From Paraburkholderia fynbosensis (GTDB lineage: Bacteria > Pseudomonadota > Gammaproteobacteria > Burkholderiales > Burkholderiaceae), in NCBI RefSeq assembly GCF_902859935.1, contig NZ_CADIKI010000028.1:31207-95206 (forward strand): a DNA stretch of 64,000 nucleotides, written 5' to 3'. The notes beneath the pieces were generated by a model, which saw nothing but the letters and a program-made list of their open reading frames with translations, was not told where the DNA came from and made no database searches. A program made the translations under genes and the position numbers. This document shows, piece after piece, positions 28,088-35,667 of this stretch (its first letter is position 1; the number at the start of each line of letters is the position of its first letter).

Positions 28088-28390
28088 ATGCGAGTTGCGA
28101 CGAAAGGAATCTTGCTTGCTTCGGCGTTAATGTTGAGTCTGTCCGGCGCCGTCTGCGCGCAGGGTGCGGGAACAAGTGGTGGAGGGGGTGCCGGTGCAGG
28201 TCAGGGTGGCACCGGAATGGGAACGCCGAATGCAAACGGCGCTACCGCGTCACCATCCGGCGCGTCCGGCGCAAACACCATGGGTAAGTCGGGGGAGATG
28301 TCGCAGAAACAGATGAAGCCGAAAACGCAGAAGAACGGTGGCATGAACGCGCCCGCCTCTGACAGCAGCGGAATGAAGAAGACTTACTGA
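28088..28390 (+). CDS. Small secreted Gly-rich protein
   Basis: A 100-aa protein with ATG preceded by GAGGAG. A signal peptide (MRVATKGILLASALMLSLSG, cleavage after VCAQ) is followed by Gly/Ala/Ser/Asn repeats and a Lys/Gln/Met-rich tail ending MKKTY. No catalytic motifs are visible. The composition suggests a periplasmic or secreted disordered protein, of a type common in Burkholderia and relatives. Confidence 0.7.
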   Translation: MRVATKGILLASALMLSLSGAVCAQGAGTSGGGGAGAGQGGTGMGTPNANGATASPSGASGANTMGKSGEMSQKQMKPKTQKNGGMNAPASDSSGMKKTY

Positions 28391-28625
28391 CAAGAGCGTC
28401 GCGGGAGGCATCCTGTTTAAGCTGCCAGGTCAGCCTCGCTGTCAGGAGCGTGGTGCGGCAGGACATCAGCGACGGGGGAGAGCGTCCGGGACGTCGAGTG
28501 GTCGGCGCAAAGCGACAACGAAGAGGCTCGTTGCGAGCCTTGCGCCGCTGTCGCTGCGCCTTCAATAATTGCAACTCGACTACGCGGCTTACGACGGCTC
28601 TTCGTCAGCGCCCTGCCGGTTTTCG

Positions 28626-28805
28626 TCACAACGGCAGCCGACCCTTCAGGTCGGCTCCGCCCCCGCCGGCCTCGGATTCTTCCTCTTCTATCTGTGCCCG
28701 GGCTTGCTCCCAATACTCGTCGGCGCGACCGTCGGGGCTGCCGTCTTTTTCCCAGAGCTCGTAGGCCCGTATACGAATCTTCTCTTCCCGCGAAACGTTA
28801 TCCAT
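28626..28805 (-). CDS. DUF2934 family small protein
   Basis: A 59-aa protein translated by hand from the minus strand. It starts MDNVSREEKIRIRAYELWEK, then DGSPDGRADEYWEQARAQIE and a short Gly/Leu tail ending RLPL. This is the DUF2934 pattern (R..I..RAY.LWE..G.P.G....W..A...). GGAGG lies eight bases before the ATG. DUF2934 proteins are small and of unknown function, frequent in rhizobia and Burkholderiales. Confidence 0.85.
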   Translation of the reverse strand: MDNVSREEKIRIRAYELWEKDGSPDGRADEYWEQARAQIEEEESEAGGGGADLKGRLPL

Positions 28806-29100
28806 TGCACTGTCCTCCAGAGATTTTTCGCGAGCAGCTACTCGTGAAAGTTGCTCAGCGTGCCAGTTTCACAGCCGAAGGCGAAGGCGTCGACGCGAGA
28901 GCAGAAAGAGCCGCGCCGGCGAACGTGTGGAAGCAAGTGGCGTCCGAGTCATGCGTGATGACGCCGCCGCGCGCTTCGCGTTGACTTCGAATCTCGCCGC
29001 TTACTGGCGCATTCTATTTTTTCGACAGGCGCTCCCGCTCGACTCCGCCTTGAAAGTATGATGCCCGGCGACCCGGCGCCGTAGGCGGCGAAAGGACAGG

Positions 29101-29273
29101 CTCTCTCATAGACAGGTTTGATATTCGCGGCTTGCCTGTCCTTCGGCCCCATCTTCACGTCGAAGCTGACTTCTGATTCTCTTGCAGCGACTTGACCCTT
29201 CTGCGCCGTCAGAGAAATGAGCGAAAAGGTCTTCACTGTCATTGAACCACTTTACTGTACCGGTTACCACCAT
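29101..29273 (-). pseudogene. Cold-shock protein (CspA family) remnant
   Basis: From ATG at 29273 the minus strand reads MVVTGTVKWFNDSEDLFAHF. The usual KGFGFI..DGG segment with RNP1 between FND and EDLFAHF is deleted. After a frame change the sequence continues KGQVAARESEVSFDVKMGPK, then DRQAANIKPVYE, the normal C-terminal strand but without the terminal stop. The loss of RNP1 and the frameshift make it a pseudogene. It diverges from the hfq-like fragment. Confidence 0.78.
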
Positions 29274-29347
29274 TGTGTCCAAAATCGAAAAGGCTGGCGG
29301 CTTCAGGTATCGCCGACAATCCAAGGACCATCGCCGTGACCTCGAAC

Positions 29348-29521
29348 ATGACCGGACGCCCAAGCGTACAGGACGATTTTTTGCAGATGTTCTTGAACGA
29401 CAGGAGCACCGAAAACGTGTTTCTCGTGAACGGCGTCAGACTGGGCGGCCAACTGGTCGCCTTTGACCAGTTTGCAGGGCGCTGTCATGTTGACGATTTC
29501 AGGGCAAAGCGATGCAGGTGA
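29348..29521 (+). pseudogene. Hfq-like protein, 3' end replaced at an IS6 junction
   Basis: From ATG 29348 the frame reads MTGRPSVQDDFLQMFLNDRS, then VFLVNGVRLGGQLVAFDQF. This is the Sm1 region of Hfq (LQD.FLN.LR.....V..YLVNG..L.G.I..FDQF). Right after FDQF, near 29475, the reading enters IS6-element sequence, and the Sm2 motif (YKHA) is lost. An N-terminal extended frame starting TTG at 29273 is not supported. It is a truncated paralogue, not the housekeeping hfq. Confidence 0.7.
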
Positions 29522-29975
29522 AGGGGTCGCTCGGAACACAGCAGACGGAGTTTGGGCGATGCCAGTGAAAAGGCGCAATGAGTCAAATCGTGCGGCGAGG
29601 TGCTTGGATAGAGGGAAGCGCGCAGCACACGCCTGAAGAAACGTTTGGCGGCGGCCTTGTCGCGCCGCTTTTGCAGTAAGAGGTCGAGTTCGACGCCGTG
29701 CTCGTCGACTGCACGCCACAGGTACGGTTCGCCACGCAGGGTGACAAACATCTCGTCGAGGTGCCACGTACTGCCCGGCTTGCAACGAACGGCCTTCACA
29801 CGTTTTGCGAAATCAACGCCGAACTTGTCTATCCTCCGACGGATCGATTCGTGGCTAACGACCGCGCCGCGCTCGAACAGCAACTCCTCGATACCGCGAA
29901 GGCTAAGCTGAAAGCGAAAATACCAGCGAACGGCGTGGCTGATGATCGATGCCGGAAACCCCGACCGTGCAAGCA
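29477..29975 (-). mobile_element. IS6-family insertion sequence remnant (truncated transposase)
   Basis: The minus strand encodes LARSGFPASIISHAVRWYFR, then FQLSLRGIEELLFERGAVVS, WHLDEMFVTLRGEPYLWRAV and KRFFRRVLRA, the IS6/IS26-type helix-turn-helix and first catalytic Asp. It then jumps to ASLYP and, in another frame, KHLAARFDSLRLFTGIAQ, the C-terminal tail. The second Asp and the Glu of the DDE triad are deleted, so it is inactive. One boundary cuts the hfq-like gene; the other lies within about 30 bp of the oppF stop. A possible end sequence GGCGCTGTCATG is at about 29478. Confidence 0.75.
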
Positions 29976-29996
29976 GGAGGGTCCATGAAACAGGCG

Positions 29997-31016
29997 CTAT
30001 TCGATAGGAACGGGAACCCGGATGCACGCAACCCGCCGTGCGTCACCTTGCAGGGAAACCGCCTGCGGTTGCCCATCGCCGCATGCGTCGATCGCGGCGG
30101 GGCAGCGTGTGCGGAACGCGCATCCCGACGGCGGTTGCAAGGGCGACGGAATCTCGCCTTGAAGCAGCAGATGCCGTCGCGCGCGCTCGACGGTCGGGTC
30201 GGGAACCGGTACGGCCGACAGCAATGCACGGGTATAGGGATGCGCAGGTGCCGCGTACAGCGCGCGTTTTTCGCCGAACTCGATCACGCGCCCCATATAC
30301 ATCACCATCACGCGATGGCTGATTGCTTTCACCACCGCCAGATCGTGTGCGACGAACAGCAGCGACAACGACAGTTCGCGTTGCAAGTCGCGCAATAGAT
30401 TAACGATTTGCGCTTGAATCGACACGTCGAGCGCGGACACCGGTTCATCGCAGATCACGAGTTGCGGCTCGCTGATCAATGCCCGTGCAATTCCGACGCG
30501 CTGACATTGTCCGCCCGAAAACTCATGCGGATAGCGCCGCAGATGCTGCGCATTCAGGCCGACGCGTTCGAGGATGGTCAGCACGCGAGCGCGCACATCG
30601 GCGCGCGCGACATCGGGCCGATGCGTGATCAACGGCTCCGCGACGATCTGCTCGATCGTCATGCGCGGATCGAGCGACGCCAGCGGGTCCTGAAAGATCA
30701 TCTGCACGTCGCGCCGCAAGATGCCGAGATCACGCTTCGCGCCCTGCACTGTTTCGACGCCATGAAGCTTGACGCTACCGCCCGACGCAGGCACGAGACC
30801 GACGATCGCGCGCGCGAGCGTGGACTTGCCGCAGCCGGATTCACCCACCAGCCCGACGGTTTCGCCGCGCCGTACATCGAACGACACGCCGTCGACAGCG
30901 CGCAGCATGGCCTTGCCAGACCACGGTAATTTGCCGCGCGGCACGCTGAAATGCACCTTCAGTTCGTTCACCGACAGCAGCGGTTCGGTACTGTTGCAAG
31001 CGAAATGCCGGTTCAT
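29997..31016 (-). CDS. oppF: Oligopeptide ABC importer ATP-binding protein OppF
   Basis: ATPase of 339 aa from the ATG at 31016, which overlaps the oppD stop (ATGA). An upstream in-frame start adds 13 unlikely residues. Walker A is GESGCGKST, the Q-loop QMIFQDPLASLDPRMT, the signature FSGGQCQRVGIARAL and Walker B VICDEPVSALDVS. The C-terminal oligopeptide extension has FRTRCP followed by a Cys-rich-type segment that may ligand an iron-sulfur cluster, as in other Opp/Dpp ATPases. Last gene of the minus-strand peptide-import operon, next to the IS6 remnant. Confidence 0.93.
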   Translation of the reverse strand: MNRHFACNSTEPLLSVNELKVHFSVPRGKLPWSGKAMLRAVDGVSFDVRRGETVGLVGESGCGKSTLARAIVGLVPASGGSVKLHGVETVQGAKRDLGILRRDVQMIFQDPLASLDPRMTIEQIVAEPLITHRPDVARADVRARVLTILERVGLNAQHLRRYPHEFSGGQCQRVGIARALISEPQLVICDEPVSALDVSIQAQIVNLLRDLQRELSLSLLFVAHDLAVVKAISHRVMVMYMGRVIEFGEKRALYAAPAHPYTRALLSAVPVPDPTVERARRHLLLQGEIPSPLQPPSGCAFRTRCPAAIDACGDGQPQAVSLQGDARRVACIRVPVPIE

Positions 31017-32014
31017 CGAACGGCCTCCAGAATGGCTGAAACCGGACGGTGGCACGCGCGCAATGCGCCTGCCAGATCGCTACGCGCATCGAGCGACGGC
31101 ACTGTGGTGCGGCAAGTATCGTCTGCAAACGAACAACGCGGTGCGAACGCGCAACCCGCGCCGATTTGCCCCGGCAAAGGCGGATTGCCCGGAATGGTTT
31201 GCAACGGGCGGTCGTCGTCGTCGGTGATGCGCGGCAGCGCGTTCAACAGGCCGATCGTGTACGGATGGGTCGGCGCGGCGAACAGCGCGCGCGCGTCTGC
31301 CTGCTCGACGGTGCGCCCTGCATACATCACCATCACGGTATCGCACAAACCGGCGACCACGCCCATGTCGTGCGTGATGAGGACGATTGCCGTGCCGCGC
31401 TCGCGATTCAGTTCGCGCAGCAATTCGATAATTTGCGCCTGAACGGTGACGTCGAGCGCGGTAGTCGGTTCGTCGGCAATCAAAATTTCCGGTTCGGACA
31501 GCAACGCCATCGCAATCATCACGCGCTGGCGCATACCACCGGAAAACTCATGCGGATACATGCCGATGCGGCGTGCAGCATCGGGAATCCGCACCGTGTC
31601 GAGCACCTCGATGGCACGCCGACGCGCTTCGCGACGCGACAGCTTCTTGTGCAATTGCAGCGATTCCGTCATCTGCCGTTCAATGGTCAAAAACGGATTG
31701 AGCGCCGTCATCGGGTCCTGAAACACCATGCCGATCCGGTTGCCGCGAACCCTGTTCAGCGCTGCGTTGTTCATCGTCAGCAGATCGCCGCCGTCTTCGC
31801 CACGATACAGTGCGGTGCCCGACACGCTGCCGTTCGACGACAGCAAACCGAGCAGCGCCATCACGGTCTGACTCTTGCCCGACCCCGATTCGCCGACGAT
31901 GCCCAGCGTGCTGCCCGCGTCGAGCGAAAACGACACGCGTTGGACCGCATCGACCGGCGGTCCTTCACGGCGCGTGAAGCGCACACTCAGGTCCTTCACT
32001 TCGAGTAGCGCCAT
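31013..32014 (-). CDS. oppD: Oligopeptide ABC importer ATP-binding protein OppD
   Basis: ATPase of 333 aa. Walker A is GESGSGKSQ, the Q-loop MVFQDPMTALNPFLTIE, the signature FSGGMRQRVMIAMAL and Walker B LIADEPTTALDVTVQ. The C-terminal extension contains CAFAPRCSFADDTCR, a cysteine pattern typical of OppD/DppD cluster-binding tails. One base separates its start from the oppC stop. It partners OppF. Confidence 0.94.
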   Translation of the reverse strand: MALLEVKDLSVRFTRREGPPVDAVQRVSFSLDAGSTLGIVGESGSGKSQTVMALLGLLSSNGSVSGTALYRGEDGGDLLTMNNAALNRVRGNRIGMVFQDPMTALNPFLTIERQMTESLQLHKKLSRREARRRAIEVLDTVRIPDAARRIGMYPHEFSGGMRQRVMIAMALLSEPEILIADEPTTALDVTVQAQIIELLRELNRERGTAIVLITHDMGVVAGLCDTVMVMYAGRTVEQADARALFAAPTHPYTIGLLNALPRITDDDDRPLQTIPGNPPLPGQIGAGCAFAPRCSFADDTCRTTVPSLDARSDLAGALRACHRPVSAILEAVR

Positions 32015-32015
32015 G

Positions 32016-32966
32016 TCAATGGTCCTTGGGGTCGAGAGCGTCGCGCAAACCGTCGCCGACGAAGTTCACGCAATAAAGCGTCACGCACAGCATGACGGCA
32101 GGGCAGAGCAGCAGCCACGGCATCGATTCGAGTTTTTGAGCACCGTCTTCGATCAGCACGCCCCAACTCGTCATCGGTTCCTGGACGCCGAGTCCGAGAA
32201 ACGACAGCACCGATTCCGTCAGCACGATCGACGGCACTGTGACCGTGGCATACACGACCACCACGCCGATCAGGTTCGGCACGATATGCCGCGCGATGAT
32301 GGCGCGGGTGCTGACGCCAGTCGCACGCGCCGCGTCGACGAATTCGCGCGAACGCAGCGACAGCGTCTGACCGCGCACCACGCGCGCCATATCGAGCCAC
32401 GAAAACGCGCTGATGGTCAGCACGACCAGATAGAATGCGCGGCCGAACAGCGTCATCATCATGATCGCGATCAGCATGTACGGAATCGCGTACATCACGT
32501 CGACGACGCGCATCATGACGGCATCGACGCGTCCGCCCATGAAGCCGGCTGTCGCGCCCCACGCGACGCCGATCAGTCCGGACACCAGCGTGCCGAGCAA
32601 ACCGACTTCGAGCGATACGCGCCCGCCCACCAGCGTGCGCGCGAGCAGGTCGCGACCGAGTTCGTCGGTACCGAACAGATGCATGCCGAGCCACGACGGC
32701 GGCAGACTGATCGATCCCCAGTCGCTGTCGACCGGATTGTTGGGCAGAAACAGCGGCCCCGCAAAGCATGCGACGACGATCAGCAGCAGGATCACGAGAC
32801 TTGCAAATGCCGCCCGATTACGCAAAAAGCGCATGCCGGCAATCGCGAACGGTCCGCGCGAAGCCTTCGTGACGATGCCGCCGGACAGACAGCCGCCTGC
32901 GGACGCCGCATCGGCCGGCGGCGCGACGAACGCACGCGCGGCCAGGTTGAATAGACGAATCTTCAT
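32016..32966 (-). CDS. oppC: Oligopeptide ABC importer permease OppC
   Basis: Permease of 316 aa with six predicted helices. The start at 32966 (TGACATG after oppB) is preferred to a 13-codon longer frame. An N-terminal cytoplasmic stretch precedes FLRNRAAFASLVILLLIVVA. LFGTDELGRDLLARTLVGGR and the EAA-type loop (EFVDAARATGVSTRAIIARH, then ILPNLIG-like) are OppC hallmarks. Confidence 0.92.
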   Translation of the reverse strand: MKIRLFNLAARAFVAPPADAASAGGCLSGGIVTKASRGPFAIAGMRFLRNRAAFASLVILLLIVVACFAGPLFLPNNPVDSDWGSISLPPSWLGMHLFGTDELGRDLLARTLVGGRVSLEVGLLGTLVSGLIGVAWGATAGFMGGRVDAVMMRVVDVMYAIPYMLIAIMMMTLFGRAFYLVVLTISAFSWLDMARVVRGQTLSLRSREFVDAARATGVSTRAIIARHIVPNLIGVVVVYATVTVPSIVLTESVLSFLGLGVQEPMTSWGVLIEDGAQKLESMPWLLLCPAVMLCVTLYCVNFVGDGLRDALDPKDH

Positions 32967-32967
32967 G

Positions 32968-33903
32968 TCAGTACCGGATGCGCGGATCGAGCCATGCGTA
33001 AGCAAGATCGACCAGCAGATTGAACAGGACCGCGAATGCCGTGATCAATGCGACCAGACCGAGCACCAGCGTGTAGTCGCGATTGATCGCGCCGTTCACG
33101 ACCAGTTGCCCGAGACCGGGCAGCGCGAATACGGATTCGGTGACGACCGCGGCGGTGATCGACGAAATGCACAGCGAGCCGAGTAGCGATACGACCGGCA
33201 TCAGCGCCGGTTTGAGCGCATGACGCAAGACGATGGTGCGGCCGGCCAGACCTTTCGCGCGCGCGGTCCGGATGAAATTGCCGGACAGCACTTCGATCAT
33301 GCTGCCGCGCATCACGCGCGCAATCGTCGATACGTTGATAATCACGAGCAGTACGATCGGCAATACGCGGTAGTGCCAGTCGCCATCACCCCAACCGCCG
33401 GCGGGCAGCAGACCATGCTCGCCGCGCTTGATCAGGATCGCGAAGACCCACACCAGCACGGGGCCGAGGATGAATGGCGGCACCACACTGCCGAGATTGC
33501 CGAGCAACATCACGCCATAGTCGATCACGCCATTGCGGCGCACCGCCGCAACCGTGCCGAGCGCCACACCGATCACCAGCGCGATCGGCACCGAAACGCC
33601 GCCGACGCCGAGGCTGACCGGTAGGGCTTTCCACACCAGTTCGCTGACCGACCAGTCCGTGTAACGGAACGACGCGCCGAGATCGCCGTGCAGCAGCGAG
33701 TCGATATACAGCAGATACTGCTTCCACAGCGGCTGATCGATGTGGTATTTCGCGTCGAGATTGGCAAGCACGGCCGCCGACAGATGCTTCTCCGAATCGA
33801 ACGGGCCGCCGGGCGTCAGGTGCAGCAGCAGGTAGCACGCGGTGATCACGGCGAGAATCGTCGGGATCGCCCATAACGCGCGGCGCAACGTATAAGCCAG
33901 CAT
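32968..33903 (-). CDS. oppB: Oligopeptide ABC importer permease OppB
   Basis: Permease of 311 aa (OppB is about 306). The ATG at 33903 with AAGGAG upstream is used; the open frame extends far upstream into oppA in a meaningless reading. The start MLAYTLRRALWAIPTILAVI, LHLTPGGPFD and the EAA loop GNFIRTARAKGLAGRTIVLR are standard. It ends NLLVDLAYAWLDPRIRY. It begins 17 bp after oppA. Confidence 0.93.
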   Translation of the reverse strand: MLAYTLRRALWAIPTILAVITACYLLLHLTPGGPFDSEKHLSAAVLANLDAKYHIDQPLWKQYLLYIDSLLHGDLGASFRYTDWSVSELVWKALPVSLGVGGVSVPIALVIGVALGTVAAVRRNGVIDYGVMLLGNLGSVVPPFILGPVLVWVFAILIKRGEHGLLPAGGWGDGDWHYRVLPIVLLVIINVSTIARVMRGSMIEVLSGNFIRTARAKGLAGRTIVLRHALKPALMPVVSLLGSLCISSITAAVVTESVFALPGLGQLVVNGAINRDYTLVLGLVALITAFAVLFNLLVDLAYAWLDPRIRY

Positions 33904-33920
33904 GGCAAGGCTCCTTGCGC

Positions 33921-35537
33921 TCAGTGCTTGATGATGTACATGTCCTGCGACTGCCGCTGATCGACGTAGTTGGTCGGCGAATAGCCGCCCACATACGATT
34001 TCACGAGCCGCACCGCCGAGTACTGGAACATCGGAATCAGCGGATAGTCGTTCATCGCCATGTCGTGCGCCTGCGTTAGCATCGCGGAGCGCTTCGCTTC
34101 GTCCATCTGCTGGTTCGCCTGATCGATCAACGCATCGACCTTCGGATTGCAGTAGTGCTGGTCGTTCTGCACGCTGTTGCAGCGGATCAGGTCGAAGAAC
34201 GACATCGCGTCGTTGTAGTCGACGAACCAGCCGTCGCGCGACGCCTGCACCTTGCCGTCGTGGCGCATTTTCAACAGTACGCGGTTCTCGACGTTTTCGA
34301 GCTTCACGTTGACGCCGAGCTTGGTGCGCCATTCCGACGTCGTGAATAGCGCGACCTTCTTGTGCAGGTCGTTGGTGTTATAGGTCAGCGTGAACGTCAA
34401 CGGGTTTGCAGCGGAATAGCCCGCCTGTTTCAGCAGGTCTCGCGCGGTTTCGATGCGTTTCGCCATCGGCCACGCGGCCCAGTCGGGCTGGAATTGCGCC
34501 GCGCCTTGCGTGCCTTTTGCAATCAGGCCGTACAGCGGCAACTCGCCGCTCGCAGTCAGTTTCGACGTTAGCAGGTTGCGGTCGATCACCATGGACAGCG
34601 CCTCGCGCACGCGCTTGTCCCTGAAGGCCGGGTCGGCGTTGTTCAGCGAGTAGTAGTAGGTGGCGATAAACATCCCGGTCTTCAGTTCGGAGCCGAACTG
34701 CTTGCTCACCTGGTTATAGATGCCGGACGGAATCGAATACGTGTAATCAAACTGGCCGGCCTGATACATCCGCATTGCCGTTTCGTCGCTTTCGATCGGC
34801 AGATAGGTGACTTTCGTGATCGCGACCTTGCTCGCATCCCAGTACTTGTCGTTCTTTACCATCACGAGACGGTTGCCCGGTTGCCAGTCGCTCAACGCAT
34901 ACGCGCCGTCGCTGACCATGTGGCCGGGACGGGTCCATTCGTCGCCGTACTTCGCGACCGTCGCGCGGTTCACCGGCGCCATCGTCGACATTGCGGTCAG
35001 TTGCGGAAAGAACGCGGTCGGGTCTTCGGTCTTGACCTCAAGCGTGTACGGATCGACCGCGCGCACGCCGAGACTGGAGAGCGGCGCCTTGCCCGCCAGA
35101 ATCGCCTTCGCGTTCTTCACGAACTCGACCAGGATCGTGTATTTCGAGCCGGTCTTCGGATCGACCACGCGTTGCCATGAATAGACGAAATCGGCGGCCG
35201 TGACCGGCTCGCCGTTACTCCAGCGCGCGTTGTGGCGCAGCTTGAAGATCCATGTATCGGGCGCGCTGCGGCTCCACGATTGCGCGACGCCCGCCACGAC
35301 CGCACCGTCGGCGGCGATTCGCGTCAAGCCTTCGAACAGGTCGAGGCCGATGGTATTCGCGGCCCAGGATTCGATATGCGCGGGGTCGATGGATTCTGCC
35401 TCGACGGGTGTTTGTCGCGTGAGTTCCTGGGTGGCTGCGAGCGTGACGCCGGGCGGGATCGTCACGGAGTGGGCGGGAGAGAGAAAGGCGAGCGCCAACG
35501 CGGCCAACGCCGCCCGACTGGCGTGAATCGGTTTCAT
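33921..35537 (-). CDS. oppA: Oligopeptide-binding protein OppA (SBP family 5)
   Basis: Periplasmic peptide receptor of 538 aa from the ATG at 35537. The signal peptide MKPIHASRAALAALALAFLS ends near AHSVT. The mature N-terminus PPGVTLAATQELTRQTPVEA, then SIDPAHIE and DLFEGLTRIAADG parallels enterobacterial OppA closely. The family cluster WTFKLR-type strand, ARWSNGEPVTAADFVYSWQR and the C-terminal MFQYSAVRLVKSYVGGY are present. First gene of oppABCDF, separated from the upstream TonB receptor gene by a hairpin terminator. Confidence 0.94.
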   Translation of the reverse strand: MKPIHASRAALAALALAFLSPAHSVTIPPGVTLAATQELTRQTPVEAESIDPAHIESWAANTIGLDLFEGLTRIAADGAVVAGVAQSWSRSAPDTWIFKLRHNARWSNGEPVTAADFVYSWQRVVDPKTGSKYTILVEFVKNAKAILAGKAPLSSLGVRAVDPYTLEVKTEDPTAFFPQLTAMSTMAPVNRATVAKYGDEWTRPGHMVSDGAYALSDWQPGNRLVMVKNDKYWDASKVAITKVTYLPIESDETAMRMYQAGQFDYTYSIPSGIYNQVSKQFGSELKTGMFIATYYYSLNNADPAFRDKRVREALSMVIDRNLLTSKLTASGELPLYGLIAKGTQGAAQFQPDWAAWPMAKRIETARDLLKQAGYSAANPLTFTLTYNTNDLHKKVALFTTSEWRTKLGVNVKLENVENRVLLKMRHDGKVQASRDGWFVDYNDAMSFFDLIRCNSVQNDQHYCNPKVDALIDQANQQMDEAKRSAMLTQAHDMAMNDYPLIPMFQYSAVRLVKSYVGGYSPTNYVDQRQSQDMYIIKH

Positions 35538-35565
35538 TGCGTATTCCAAGTGGCATCCGAAAAGC

Positions 35566-35595
35566 AAAAAAGCTGGCGGTGCGCGAGGCACCGCC
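35566..35595 (-). terminator. Hairpin with T-run between the TonB receptor and oppA genes
   Basis: Read on the minus strand, GGCGGTGC, a five-base loop, GCACCGCC and then AGCTTTTTT. The 8-bp GC-rich stem and T-run make a good Rho-independent terminator. It lies downstream of the receptor stop and about 30 bp before the oppA start, so it may end or damp transcription from the receptor into oppABCDF. Confidence 0.75.
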
Positions 35596-35667
35596 GCCAA
35601 TCCTCTTCAACAACGAAGAAGAGGCAAGAGGAGACCTACGGTCCTGCGATCAAGCCCGCTGCGACGA

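Noticed and set aside
27274..28089. Long minus-strand open frame of 271 codons
   Set aside because: Its composition is Arg/Ser/Pro-rich apart from a short phasin-like stretch, it overlaps the start of a better small gene, and it has no ribosome site.
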